A stretch of DNA of 64,000 nucleotides. It comes from CAYGLV01 sp964351025 (GTDB lineage Bacteria > Actinomycetota > Thermoleophilia > Gaiellales > Gaiellaceae). The notes under the pieces were generated by a model that was not told the origin of the DNA, ran no database searches, and saw nothing but the letters and a program-made list of their open reading frames with translations. The translations under genes were made by a program, and so were the position numbers. How positions within the stretch are numbered: position 1 is the first letter of the stretch; the number at the start of each line of letters is the position of its first letter. Location of the stretch: positions 26,653 through 90,652 of the forward strand of contig CAYGLV010000004.1 in the NCBI GenBank assembly GCA_964351025.1, written 5' to 3'. Of this stretch, positions 16,367 to 23,530 are shown one piece after another.

Positions 16367-17281
16367 CTAGCGCATGTAGGGCTCGCGGCGCGGGCCGACC
16401 TTGGTGCGGATCGTGTAGAGCGATGACGTGCTGGGCAGGAAGAGCGTGCGCCAGTCGTCGCCGCCCCAGGTGAGATTGCCGACGTTCTCCGGCACCTCGA
16501 TCGTGCCGAGGTGCTCGCCGGCGGCGCTGATCACCCAGACGCCGCCCGGGCCCGTGACCCAGATGTTGCCGTGCTCGTCGCACTTCATCCCGTCGGGGAT
16601 GCCCTCCTCGATCACGCCGCTGCCGATGCCGGCGAACCACATGCGGTCGTTCGAGAGCGAGCCGTCGGCGTTGACGTCGAAGACTCTGATGTGGGCCCGA
16701 GGCGTGTCGTTGATGTACAGCAGGCTCTCGCCGGGCGAGAAGCAGAGCCCGTTCGGCTGCTCGAACTCGTCCTTGCCGACGACCAGCTGCGGCTCCCCGC
16801 CGCCGGGCGGGATCCGGAAGACGCCTTGCCAGCCGAGCTCGCGCTCGCGCTCTTCGCCGAAGCCCGGCATCCGCCCGTACCACGGGTCGGAGAAGTAGAT
16901 CGAGCCGTCTGAGCGGACGGTGACGTCGTTCGGGCTGTTCAGCTCCTTGCCCTCGAAGTGCGAGGCGAGCGTCTCACGCGTCCCGTCCGGGCGCTCGCGG
17001 ACGAGCGAGCTCGTCGTGTGCTCGCAGACGAGCAGATTGAGGTCGGCATCGTAGGCCATGCCGTTGCACTTGTTGGAGGGGTCGCGCACGACCTCGACCC
17101 CGTTCTGCGGATCCCAGCGGCGCCGCTTGTCTCCCGGCATGTCGCTGAACAGGAGGTAGCCGCCTGTCGGATGCCAGATCGGCCCCTCGGTGAAGGTGAA
17201 GCCGGTCGCCACCTGCTCGACCCCCGAGCCCTCTTCCAGCAGCTCGTAGATCGCCGGCGACTTGGCCGCGATTCCCGGCAC
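16367..17281 (-). CDS. SMP-30/gluconolactonase-like beta-propeller hydrolase
   Basis: A 304-residue six-bladed propeller of the SMP-30/gluconolaconase/LRE family, which opens sugar or other lactones with one bound divalent metal. Metal-site motifs are recognisable: FTEGPIWHP (Glu), LNSPNDVTVRSDGSIYFSD (Asn/Asp), QPNGLCFSP (Asn) and EGIPDGMKCDEHGNIWVT (Asp). No signal peptide, so cytoplasmic. GTG start with GAGAGGGGG about 7 bases upstream; that site lies at the edge of an inverted repeat. It leads the SMP-30, isochorismatase-like, ADH operon and would act on a lactone made by one of the dehydrogenases. Confidence 0.87.
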   Translation of the reverse strand: MPGIAAKSPAIYELLEEGSGVEQVATGFTFTEGPIWHPTGGYLLFSDMPGDKRRRWDPQNGVEVVRDPSNKCNGMAYDADLNLLVCEHTTSSLVRERPDGTRETLASHFEGKELNSPNDVTVRSDGSIYFSDPWYGRMPGFGEERERELGWQGVFRIPPGGGEPQLVVGKDEFEQPNGLCFSPGESLLYINDTPRAHIRVFDVNADGSLSNDRMWFAGIGSGVIEEGIPDGMKCDEHGNIWVTGPGGVWVISAAGEHLGTIEVPENVGNLTWGGDDWRTLFLPSTSSLYTIRTKVGPRREPYMR

Positions 17282-17290
17282 GTTTGCCCC

Positions 17291-17317
17291 CTCTCGTTGG
17301 GTACGAGAGCGACGCTA
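17291..17317 (-). promoter_or_regulatory. Inverted repeat over the predicted start of the SMP-30 operon
   Basis: CTCTCGT at 17291-17297 and ACGAGAG at 17303-17309 form a perfect 7-bp inverted repeat with a 5-base spacer. On the minus strand TAGCGT (17317-17312) fits a -10 box, which puts the transcription start at about 17305, inside the repeat. That is the usual place for a repressor operator; alternatively the RNA hairpin touches the ribosome site of the SMP-30 gene. Confidence 0.4.
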
Positions 17318-17392
17318 ACACGGTCCGAGGGCCGCGAGTAGGCGGGAAGAGCACAGCGAACCGAGAGGACCCGCCTATCGGGCAGGCGGCGC

Positions 17393-18133
17393 TCAGTCGA
17401 CTTCGACGTGGATCCGCTGCTTCGCGGTGCGCAGAGGGCCGCCCTCGCGGCGCGCGCGGACGGCGAGGATCTCCGAGAGGATCGAAAGCGCGGTCTCCTC
17501 CTGCGTGTCGGCGCCGATGTCGAGGCCGCAGGGGCCGACGATGCGGCCGAGCTGCTCCTCGCTCGCCCCGGCCTCGAGCAGCCGCTCGCGGCGGCGCTCC
17601 TGGTTGCGGCGAGAGCCGAGCGCGCCGATGTAGAAGGCCTCGGTCTCGAGCGCGCCGAGCAGCGCGGGCTCGTCGAACTTGTCGTCGTGGGTGAGGACGA
17701 CGATCGCCGTCGAGTGATCGGGCGCCACCTGCGCGAAGGCCTCCTCCGGCCAGGCGACGATCAGCTCGACGCAGGACGGCATCCGCTCCCGGGTCGCGAA
17801 CTTGGCGCGCGCGTCGGCAACGATCGTGTGCCAGCCCAGCAGATTCGCGGCGCGGCAGAGCGCCTCGGCGGTGTCAACCGCCCCGTACACGAGCAGGCGC
17901 GGCGGCGGCCCGTACCACTCGGCGAAGACCCTCAGCCCAGCCACCTCGAGCTGCCGGTTGCGGCCGCGACGGATGACCTCGTCGGCGTACCCCGCCAGCA
18001 CCGCAGGGCCGTTCCCGAGGGTCTCACCGTCTTCGAGCACGAGTAGCTTCGCTCCGAGGGGCTCGCCCTCGATCACGGTGAAGAGCACACCGCGCCCACC
18101 CGAGTCGGCGAGCCGTGCAAGCCGTTCGATCAC
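17393..18133 (-). CDS. xdhC: XdhC-like protein, C-terminal (Rossmann) half
   Basis: A 246-residue protein matching the XdhC Rossmann domain, part of the factor that binds molybdenum cofactor, promotes its sulfuration and inserts it into xanthine dehydrogenase-type enzymes. It shows a GDGETLGNG-like opening, LLVYGAVDTAEALCRAANLLGW, AWPEEAF, FYIGALGSRRNQERRRERL and GPCGLDIGADTQEETALSILSEI. The first turn is GAVDTA where relatives read GAGHVA or similar, so the dinucleotide-like site is slightly altered. GTG start overlaps the stop of the N-terminal-half gene (GTGA). Together the two genes equal one full XdhC. Confidence 0.85.
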   Translation of the reverse strand: MIERLARLADSGGRGVLFTVIEGEPLGAKLLVLEDGETLGNGPAVLAGYADEVIRRGRNRQLEVAGLRVFAEWYGPPPRLLVYGAVDTAEALCRAANLLGWHTIVADARAKFATRERMPSCVELIVAWPEEAFAQVAPDHSTAIVVLTHDDKFDEPALLGALETEAFYIGALGSRRNQERRRERLLEAGASEEQLGRIVGPCGLDIGADTQEETALSILSEILAVRARREGGPLRTAKQRIHVEVD

Positions 18134-18441
18134 TCGACCCGCTCCAGGAAGACGTCGATCTCGCCCCCGCAGGGGAGGCCGACGGCCCACGCCTCGTCGT
18201 CGGAGAACCCGTACGAGACGAGCTTCGGCTTGCCGGTAGCGAGCACTTCCTGCGCGTTCTCGTAGACGTCGCTCTCGACGCAGCCGCCGGAGACCGAGCC
18301 GCACATCTTCCCGGACTCGGAGACGGCGAGGCTCGTCCCGACCGGCCGCGGCGCCGAGCGGCGCGTGGCGACGACGGTGGCGACGACGACCTGCTCGCCC
18401 GCCTCGCGCCAGCGTTCCACTTCGGGCAGGATCTCTTTCAC
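18130..18441 (-). CDS. XdhC/CoxI N-terminal domain protein
   Basis: A 103-residue stand-alone XdhC_CoxI domain. Signature pieces are VVATVVATRRSAPRPVGTSLAVS, GSVSGGCVESDVYENAQEVL and LPCGGEIDVFLE, the cysteine of GGCVE and that of PCGGE being invariant in the family. CoxI-type proteins are accessory factors for molybdenum hydroxylase maturation. The gene is coupled by ATGA to coxE upstream and by GTGA to the XdhC C-terminal half. The two halves are in different frames with clean overlaps, so this is an organised split, not a recent frameshift. Confidence 0.85.
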   Translation of the reverse strand: MKEILPEVERWREAGEQVVVATVVATRRSAPRPVGTSLAVSESGKMCGSVSGGCVESDVYENAQEVLATGKPKLVSYGFSDDEAWAVGLPCGGEIDVFLERVE

Positions 18442-19574
18442 GCGGCGTGCCTCCTTTCGATGCCGGCGAGCACGGTCGCCAGCTCCTCGAGACTCCTGAG
18501 ATTATGCCCGGGCAGGAAGCGGTCGACGAAGGGCAGGGCAGCCCGCATGCCGCCCGCGAGCGGCTGGTACTCCGGGTTGCCCTTCAGCGGGTTGACCCAG
18601 ACGACGGCGTAGGCGGCACGAGCGAGCCGCGCCATCTCGCGTCCGACAAGGTCGGGATCCTCACGCTCCCAGCCGTCGGAGACGACCACCGTCACGGCGC
18701 CGCGCGAAAGGGCCCGTCGCCCGTACTCGTCGTTGAAGGCCTTCAGGCAGGCGCCGATGCGGGTTCCGGAGCCCCAGTCCACGACGCTCGCCGAGGCCTT
18801 CGCAAACGCGTCTTCGGGGTCTCGGGTGGCGAGCTCCTGGGTGAGCCGCGAGAGGCGCGTGCCGAACGCGAACGCCTCCACCCCGCGGCCCGTGCCGACG
18901 GCCGCGTGCAGGAAGAGGAGGAGCGCGCGCGTGTAGGCCTCCATCGAGCCGGAGACGTCGCAGAGGACGACGAGCTTGCGCGGTACGTCCTTGCGCGAGC
19001 GGAAGGCGCGCTCGACGGGGTCGCCGCCGGTCGCGAGCGAGCGGCGTGCGAGCCGGCGCAGATCGAGCCGGTCGCCCCGTGGGTCGGGCCGGCGGCGGCG
19101 CGAGCGGCGCAGCGGCCGTAGCCGCGCGATGTCGGCTATCAACCGCCGGGCGCGGGCGAACTCCTCGGGCGTCATCGCCGCGAAGTCCTTCTCGCGCAGC
19201 AGCTCGTGGGCGCTCGCACCGAGCTCGAGCGGCTCCTGGTCGCCACCGTCCTCGTCCGGCGAGAGACCCGCTTCGTTGAGCGGGCTTGCCAGCTTCCGGG
19301 ACGGCGGCGGCTGCGGCACGGCCCCGCGGCCGGCCGGCTCGACGGGCGCACGCAGGAACCAGGCCGCGAAGGCTCGGTCGAAGAGGTCGAGCTCGTCGCG
19401 GCGGGCCACCAGGGTCTGCCGCAGCGTGAAGTAGACGTCGGGCTGGCTCGTCAGGTCGACCGCGTCGAGACCGCGGAGCGCGTCCTCGAGCCGCCCCGGA
19501 CCGACCTCGATCCCGACCTCGCGCAGCACGCGGCCGAAGGTGACGACGTGACGAACGAGAGCGTCCGCCATCAT
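18438..19574 (-). CDS. coxE: CoxE-type VWA-domain protein
   Basis: A 378-residue von Willebrand A protein of the CoxE family. The N-terminal half is helical and charged; the VWA domain occupies about residues 195-375 with the MIDAS motif VLCDVSGSM, a downstream threonine in WGSGTRIG and aspartate in VVVSDGW. In Oligotropha, CoxE works with the AAA ATPase CoxD to build the metal centre of CO dehydrogenase; relatives serve other molybdenum hydroxylases. Its ATG follows the coxD stop directly (TAGATG). Two such hydroxylases lie on either side of this locus and are likely clients. Confidence 0.9.
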   Translation of the reverse strand: MMADALVRHVVTFGRVLREVGIEVGPGRLEDALRGLDAVDLTSQPDVYFTLRQTLVARRDELDLFDRAFAAWFLRAPVEPAGRGAVPQPPPSRKLASPLNEAGLSPDEDGGDQEPLELGASAHELLREKDFAAMTPEEFARARRLIADIARLRPLRRSRRRRPDPRGDRLDLRRLARRSLATGGDPVERAFRSRKDVPRKLVVLCDVSGSMEAYTRALLLFLHAAVGTGRGVEAFAFGTRLSRLTQELATRDPEDAFAKASASVVDWGSGTRIGACLKAFNDEYGRRALSRGAVTVVVSDGWEREDPDLVGREMARLARAAYAVVWVNPLKGNPEYQPLAGGMRAALPFVDRFLPGHNLRSLEELATVLAGIERRHAA

Positions 19575-20450
19575 CTACCGCCCGGAGCGGGCTTCCTCGA
19601 CGAGCCGCACGAGCTGGTCGTCGCGGACAGCCTCGAAGTCCTCGCGGTACTTGAGCACCGAGCCGAGCGTGGACTCGACCACGTCGGCGTCGAGCTCGGC
19701 CTGCCCGAGCGCGGCGAGCGCGTGCGCCCAGTCGATGGTCTCCGCCACGCCCGGAGGCTTGGCGAGGTCGAGCGCCCTCAGCCCGCGCACGAAGCGCGCC
19801 GCCTGCTCGGCGAGCCGCTCGGGCACGCCCGGGACGCGCAGCTTGACGATCGCGATCTCGCGCTCGATCGACGGGTGCCCGATCCAGTGGAAGAGACAGC
19901 GGCGCTTGAGCGCGTCGTGCAGCTCGCGCGTCCGGTTCGACGTGAGCACGACGGACGGCTTGCGGACGGCCCGGATCGTCCCGATCTCGGGGATCGTGAT
20001 CTGGAAGTCGGAGAGCACCTCGAGCAGGAAGGCCTCGAACTCCTCGTCGGCGCGATCGATCTCGTCGATCAGCAGCACGACGGGCTCCTCCGATTCGATT
20101 GCCTCGAGCAGCGGGCGCCGGATGAGGAACTCCCGCCCGAAGAGCTCCTCCTCCGAGACGGTCCCCTCCTGCGCTGCGCGGATGTGGAGGAGCTGGCGCG
20201 GGTAGTTCCACTCGTAGACGGCGTGGGCGACATCGAGCCCCTCGTAGCACTGGAGCCGGATCAGGCGCGCCCCGCGGGCGCGGGCGAGCGCTTTCGCCGC
20301 CTCGGTCTTGCCGACGCCGGCCTCGCCCTCGAGCAGCACCGGCTTTTCGAGCGCGAGCGAGAGGAAGAGCGCGGTCGAGAGCCCCCGCTCGGGCAGATAC
20401 GAGGCCTCGCGAAGCGCGCCCTCGAGCTCGTCGATCGTTCGGAACGTCAC
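19575..20450 (-). CDS. coxD: CoxD-type MoxR AAA+ ATPase
   Basis: A 291-residue MoxR-class AAA+ ATPase. Walker A is LLEGEAGVGKTEAAKALA, Walker B is VVLLIDEIDRADEEF, sensor 1 lies in VVLTSNRTRELHDALKRRC with the arginine that follows. Such ATPases act as chaperones with a VWA partner, here CoxE directly downstream, to insert or remodel the cofactor of molybdenum hydroxylases. Upstream reading frame is open for 41 more codons, but GTG 20450 is preferred: homology begins there (VTFRTIDELEGAL) and a TACGCT box ends 6 bases upstream, predicting a leaderless message. Confidence 0.9.
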   Translation of the reverse strand: MTFRTIDELEGALREASYLPERGLSTALFLSLALEKPVLLEGEAGVGKTEAAKALARARGARLIRLQCYEGLDVAHAVYEWNYPRQLLHIRAAQEGTVSEEELFGREFLIRRPLLEAIESEEPVVLLIDEIDRADEEFEAFLLEVLSDFQITIPEIGTIRAVRKPSVVLTSNRTRELHDALKRRCLFHWIGHPSIEREIAIVKLRVPGVPERLAEQAARFVRGLRALDLAKPPGVAETIDWAHALAALGQAELDADVVESTLGSVLKYREDFEAVRDDQLVRLVEEARSGR

Positions 20451-20456
20451 ACCCTC

Positions 20457-20462
20457 AGCGTA
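20457..20462 (-). promoter_or_regulatory. Predicted leaderless -10 box of the cox accessory operon
   Basis: On the minus strand TACGCT ends 6 bases before the GTG at 20450. It would drive coxD-coxE-coxI-xdhC. The site also supports choosing this start over in-frame codons further upstream. Confidence 0.4.
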
Positions 20463-20515
20463 GACGACCGGGGACAAGTCGCAGCAGAAGGGCACGGATT
20501 GACCAGCTGGAGGCC

Positions 20516-20545
20516 TTGAAAAGCGTTGCCGGCCCCGCCTACCCT
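20516..20545 (+). promoter_or_regulatory. Predicted promoter of the metallo-hydrolase gene
   Basis: TTGAAA (20516-20521) and TACCCT (20540-20545) are separated by 18 bases, giving a standard sigma-70-type layout. Transcription would begin near 20552, leaving about 20 bases of leader that contains AAGGAG just before ATG 20572. This gene, unlike many neighbours, has a conventional leader. Confidence 0.45.
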
Positions 20546-20571
20546 GCTCTAACCGTTTGAAAGGAGTAGCC

Positions 20572-21465
20572 ATGGCCTACGAGATCAAGCAGCTCGACCT
20601 GATCGACATCGAGTTGGAATCGAGCTTCCTCGTCCTCGCCCGCAACATGGGCATCCGCACCCGGGTGAAGACCTGGGGGCACCTCATCCTCGGTGGCGAC
20701 GACCCGATCCTCGTGGACACGGGCGCGAGCCACCCGGAGATCATGGAGCGCCTCGGGATGACGGGCATCGTCACCGAGGAGATGACGATGGAGAACCAGC
20801 TCGCCCGTTTCGGCCTGAAGCACGACGACGTGCGGTGGATCCTTCACACCCATCACCACATCGATCACACGGGGCAGGACGACCGCTTCCCGAAAGCGAC
20901 GGTGATCACGAACAGGCGCGAGCTCGAATACTCGGCCTCGGGGATCATGGGCGGGCAGTATCCGCCCGAGTACGTCAAGCACCACATCGACCGGCTCCAC
21001 ACGCCGGGGGCGCTGCGACTGCTCGACCTCGAGCTCTCCGGACCGGACGAGATCTTTCCGGGAATCGTGTGCGAGGCCGCGGGCGGCCACACCGAGGGCT
21101 CGATGAACATCAACATCGAGACCGCAGAGGGCGTCGCCTGCATCTGCGGGGATGTCATCTACGACATCCAGAACCAGGTGATCGACCCGATCTACCAGGT
21201 GCTCGACTACGAACCGCAGTCGACGGGGAACCAGGGGACGTCGAAACGGCAGGAGCGCGCCGCGATCAAGCGTGTCCTGAACTCCGGCGACTTCATCCTG
21301 CCGATCCACGACTACCCCGCCCGGGTGGTGAGCCAGCGCGTCGTCTCCCGCTTCGTCGGCGGGTCGGTGCCGGGCCCGGAGATCCCGGTCGAGCACAGAA
21401 CCGCCAGCGAGACGAAGGAGATGGGGCTGGGGCGCGAGGAGTTCCGCCTGCCGCCCGCCCCGTGA
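20572..21465 (+). CDS. MBL-fold metallo-hydrolase, lactonase-like
   Basis: A 297-residue metallo-beta-lactamase-fold hydrolase. The zinc motif HxHxDH is HHHIDH at residues 94-99, the next ligand is in AAGGHTEGSMN, an aspartate sits in CICGDVIYD, and a late histidine in LPIHDYPARV. The sequence resembles N-acyl-homoserine lactonases and related lactone or ester hydrolases more than beta-lactamases; no signal peptide. ATG with AAGGAG 6 bases upstream (an in-frame TTG five codons earlier overlaps that site and is rejected). Stands alone between the cox accessory operon and the E1 gene pair. Confidence 0.85.
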   Translation: MAYEIKQLDLIDIELESSFLVLARNMGIRTRVKTWGHLILGGDDPILVDTGASHPEIMERLGMTGIVTEEMTMENQLARFGLKHDDVRWILHTHHHIDHTGQDDRFPKATVITNRRELEYSASGIMGGQYPPEYVKHHIDRLHTPGALRLLDLELSGPDEIFPGIVCEAAGGHTEGSMNINIETAEGVACICGDVIYDIQNQVIDPIYQVLDYEPQSTGNQGTSKRQERAAIKRVLNSGDFILPIHDYPARVVSQRVVSRFVGGSVPGPEIPVEHRTASETKEMGLGREEFRLPPAP

Positions 21466-21482
21466 CATCGCCTCCGATCGAA

Positions 21483-21488
21483 TAGGCT
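21483..21488 (+). promoter_or_regulatory. Predicted -10 box of the E1 beta/alpha pair
   Basis: TAGGCT ends 8 bases before GTG 21497, and no Shine-Dalgarno is seen, consistent with a leaderless or near-leaderless transcript. Confidence 0.35.
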
Positions 21489-21496
21489 CCCGGCCC

Positions 21497-22516
21497 GTGT
21501 CCAGCACCGGTCACCTCGAGGTTCCCGGCGGCGCCGCGGGCGAGAGCCCTGCGGGGTCGATCACCTACCTCGACGCGGTGCGCGCGGCGCTGCGGGACGC
21601 GCTGCGCTCCGACGAGCGCGTCTTCCTGCTCGGTGAGGACATCGGCGCCTTCGGCGGTGCGTTCGGCGTCACCGCCGGCCTGCTCGACGAGTTCGGCGAA
21701 GAGCGGGTGCTGGACACGCCGATCTCCGAGGAGGGCTTCGTCGGGGCGGCGATCGGGGCCGCCTGGATGGGAGAGCGGCCGGTCGTGGAGATCCAGTTCG
21801 CCGACTTCCTCTCCTGCCCGTTCGACCAGATCGTCACCGTGGCTGCGAAGACGCACTGGCGGTCGGGGATCGCCCTGCCGCTGACGATCCGCGCGCCGAC
21901 CGGCGGCGGCGTCCGCGGCGGGCCGTTCCACGCGTCCTCGCCGGAGGGCTTCTTCGCCGGCGTGGCGGGGCTGAAGGTCGTCTGCCCCGGCTCGGTCGAG
22001 GACGCCTACGGCCTGCTGCGCACCGCGGTCGAGGACGACGACCCGGTGCTCTACCTCGAGCACAAGGCGCTCTACCGGCGGCTGCGCGCCGAGCTGCCGC
22101 CGGAGACGCACCGCACGCCGATCGGCAAGGCTCGGATCGCGAAGCCGGGGACGGACGCGACCGTCGTCACCTACGGCTCCGGCGTCGCCCTCGCACTCGA
22201 CGTCACCGGCCGCGTAGCCGCCGACGTCGAGGTACTCGACCTGCGCACCGTCTGGCCACTCGACAGCGACGCGATCCTGGACTCGGTCGGACGCACGAGC
22301 CGCGTGCTCGTGCTCCAGGAGGCCTCCCGCTCGTCCGGTGTCGCCGGGCACGTGCTTTCGCTGATCGCGCGCGAGGGCTTCGAGTCGCTCGACGCCCCGC
22401 CCGCCCTGCACGCCGCGCCCGACACGCCGGTGCCGTTCGCGCCGGAGCTCGAGGACGCCTACCTCCCCTCCCTCGAGTCCACAACCGCCGCCCTGGAGCA
22501 GCTCCTTGCCTACTGA
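21497..22516 (+). CDS. 2-oxoacid dehydrogenase E1 beta subunit-like
   Basis: A 339-residue transketolase-like E1 beta subunit: VFLLGEDIGAFGGAFGVT, TPISEEGFVGAAIGAA, EIQFADFLSCPFDQI and the transketolase C-domain with VTYGSGVALAL and DLRTVWPLDSDAI. The glutamate of SEEGFVG activates ThDP in the heterotetramer. Begins at GTG and its TGA overlaps the TTG start of the alpha subunit by 11 bases. Usual order is alpha-beta; here beta is first, and no E2 or E3 gene is near, so the pair must use subunits encoded elsewhere or act as a stand-alone decarboxylase/ligase. Confidence 0.88.
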   Translation: MSSTGHLEVPGGAAGESPAGSITYLDAVRAALRDALRSDERVFLLGEDIGAFGGAFGVTAGLLDEFGEERVLDTPISEEGFVGAAIGAAWMGERPVVEIQFADFLSCPFDQIVTVAAKTHWRSGIALPLTIRAPTGGGVRGGPFHASSPEGFFAGVAGLKVVCPGSVEDAYGLLRTAVEDDDPVLYLEHKALYRRLRAELPPETHRTPIGKARIAKPGTDATVVTYGSGVALALDVTGRVAADVEVLDLRTVWPLDSDAILDSVGRTSRVLVLQEASRSSGVAGHVLSLIAREGFESLDAPPALHAAPDTPVPFAPELEDAYLPSLESTTAALEQLLAY

Positions 22517-23516
22517 CGGGATCATTCCGGCCTCGGAGGCGAAGAGCGTCGCGCACGCGACGAGGCTCGAGCTGTTCCGGCTCGTCCTTCTCCAGCGCCT
22601 CGTCGAGGAACGCGTGCTCGCGCTCTACCGCCAGGGGCGGATCGCCGGCTCCGTCTACGACGGCCGGGGCCAGGAGGCGGTGGCCGCAGGCGCTGGGCTC
22701 GCACTCGGCCCCGACGACGTCGTCGCTCCGCTCAACCGCGAGCTCGCCTGCCACTTCGCGCGTGGAGTCGAAGTGGCGCACGTCTTCCGCAACTTCCTCG
22801 GCAGGGCGACCGGACCGACGTTCGGCCGCGACGGGAACATGCACTTCGGCGTCCCCGAGCGCGGCGTCTTCCCGCTCGTCTCGATGCTCGGCAACCTCTG
22901 CCCGGTCGTCACCGGCGCGGCGCTCGCCTTCAAGCGGCGCGGTGAGCCACGCGTCGCCCTGACCTTCCTCGGCGAGGGGGCGTTCTCGGTCGGCGACACG
23001 CACGAGGGGCTCAACCTCGCGGCGGTGTGGCGCGTGCCGGCCGTCTTCGTCATCCAGCACAACCAGTGGTCGTACTCGACGCCGGTCGCGAAGCAGACCG
23101 TGAACGCGAACTTTGCCGAACGGCTCAGCGGCGGTTGGTCGATCCCGGCCGAGCGCGTGGACGGCTCGGACGCCCTTGCCGTCTACGAGACGGTGCAGGC
23201 GGCGGTCGAGCGGGCGCGCGCGGGCGAGGGCCCGCAGGCGGTCGAGGCGCTCTCCTTGCGCCTGCACGGCCACGCCGCCCACGATGACGGACGCTACGCG
23301 GACGCAGCCGCGCGCGAGGAGTACGAGCGCACCCGCGATCCCGTCGAGCGCATGGCCGCCCGCCTGCTCCTCGACGGCCTCTCGGAGACGGCGGTCGAGG
23401 CCCTTCGGGGCGAGGCTGCGGACGAGGTCGCCCGCGGGCTCGCCGAGGCCGAGGCGGCGCCGGCACCCGATCCGGCGAGGCTGCTGGACGGCGTCTACGC
23501 GAGCCCGATCGACTAG
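22506..23516 (+). CDS. 2-oxoacid dehydrogenase E1 alpha subunit-like
   Basis: A 336-residue E1 alpha subunit starting at TTG inside the beta gene. It has GRGQEAVAAGAGLALGPDD, GRDGNMHFGVP and the ThDP/metal loop FLGEGAFSVGDTHEGLNLAA ... QHNQWSYSTP. The metal-binding GDG is GEG here and the second motif reads HN rather than NN, both conservative changes from the pyruvate and branched-chain enzymes. Phosphorylation-loop-like RLHGHAAHDDGRY follows as in family members. Probably decarboxylates a 2-oxoacid or acetoin-like substrate with the beta subunit; substrate unknown. Confidence 0.85.
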   Translation: MPTDGIIPASEAKSVAHATRLELFRLVLLQRLVEERVLALYRQGRIAGSVYDGRGQEAVAAGAGLALGPDDVVAPLNRELACHFARGVEVAHVFRNFLGRATGPTFGRDGNMHFGVPERGVFPLVSMLGNLCPVVTGAALAFKRRGEPRVALTFLGEGAFSVGDTHEGLNLAAVWRVPAVFVIQHNQWSYSTPVAKQTVNANFAERLSGGWSIPAERVDGSDALAVYETVQAAVERARAGEGPQAVEALSLRLHGHAAHDDGRYADAAAREEYERTRDPVERMAARLLLDGLSETAVEALRGEAADEVARGLAEAEAAPAPDPARLLDGVYASPID

Positions 23517-23530
23517 GGGAGAATCGGGCC

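Noticed and set aside
18130..18441. A frameshifted pseudogene of xdhC
   Set aside because: Both halves are complete domains, with a precise GTGA overlap and a start codon at the junction, the same architecture as healthy neighbours.
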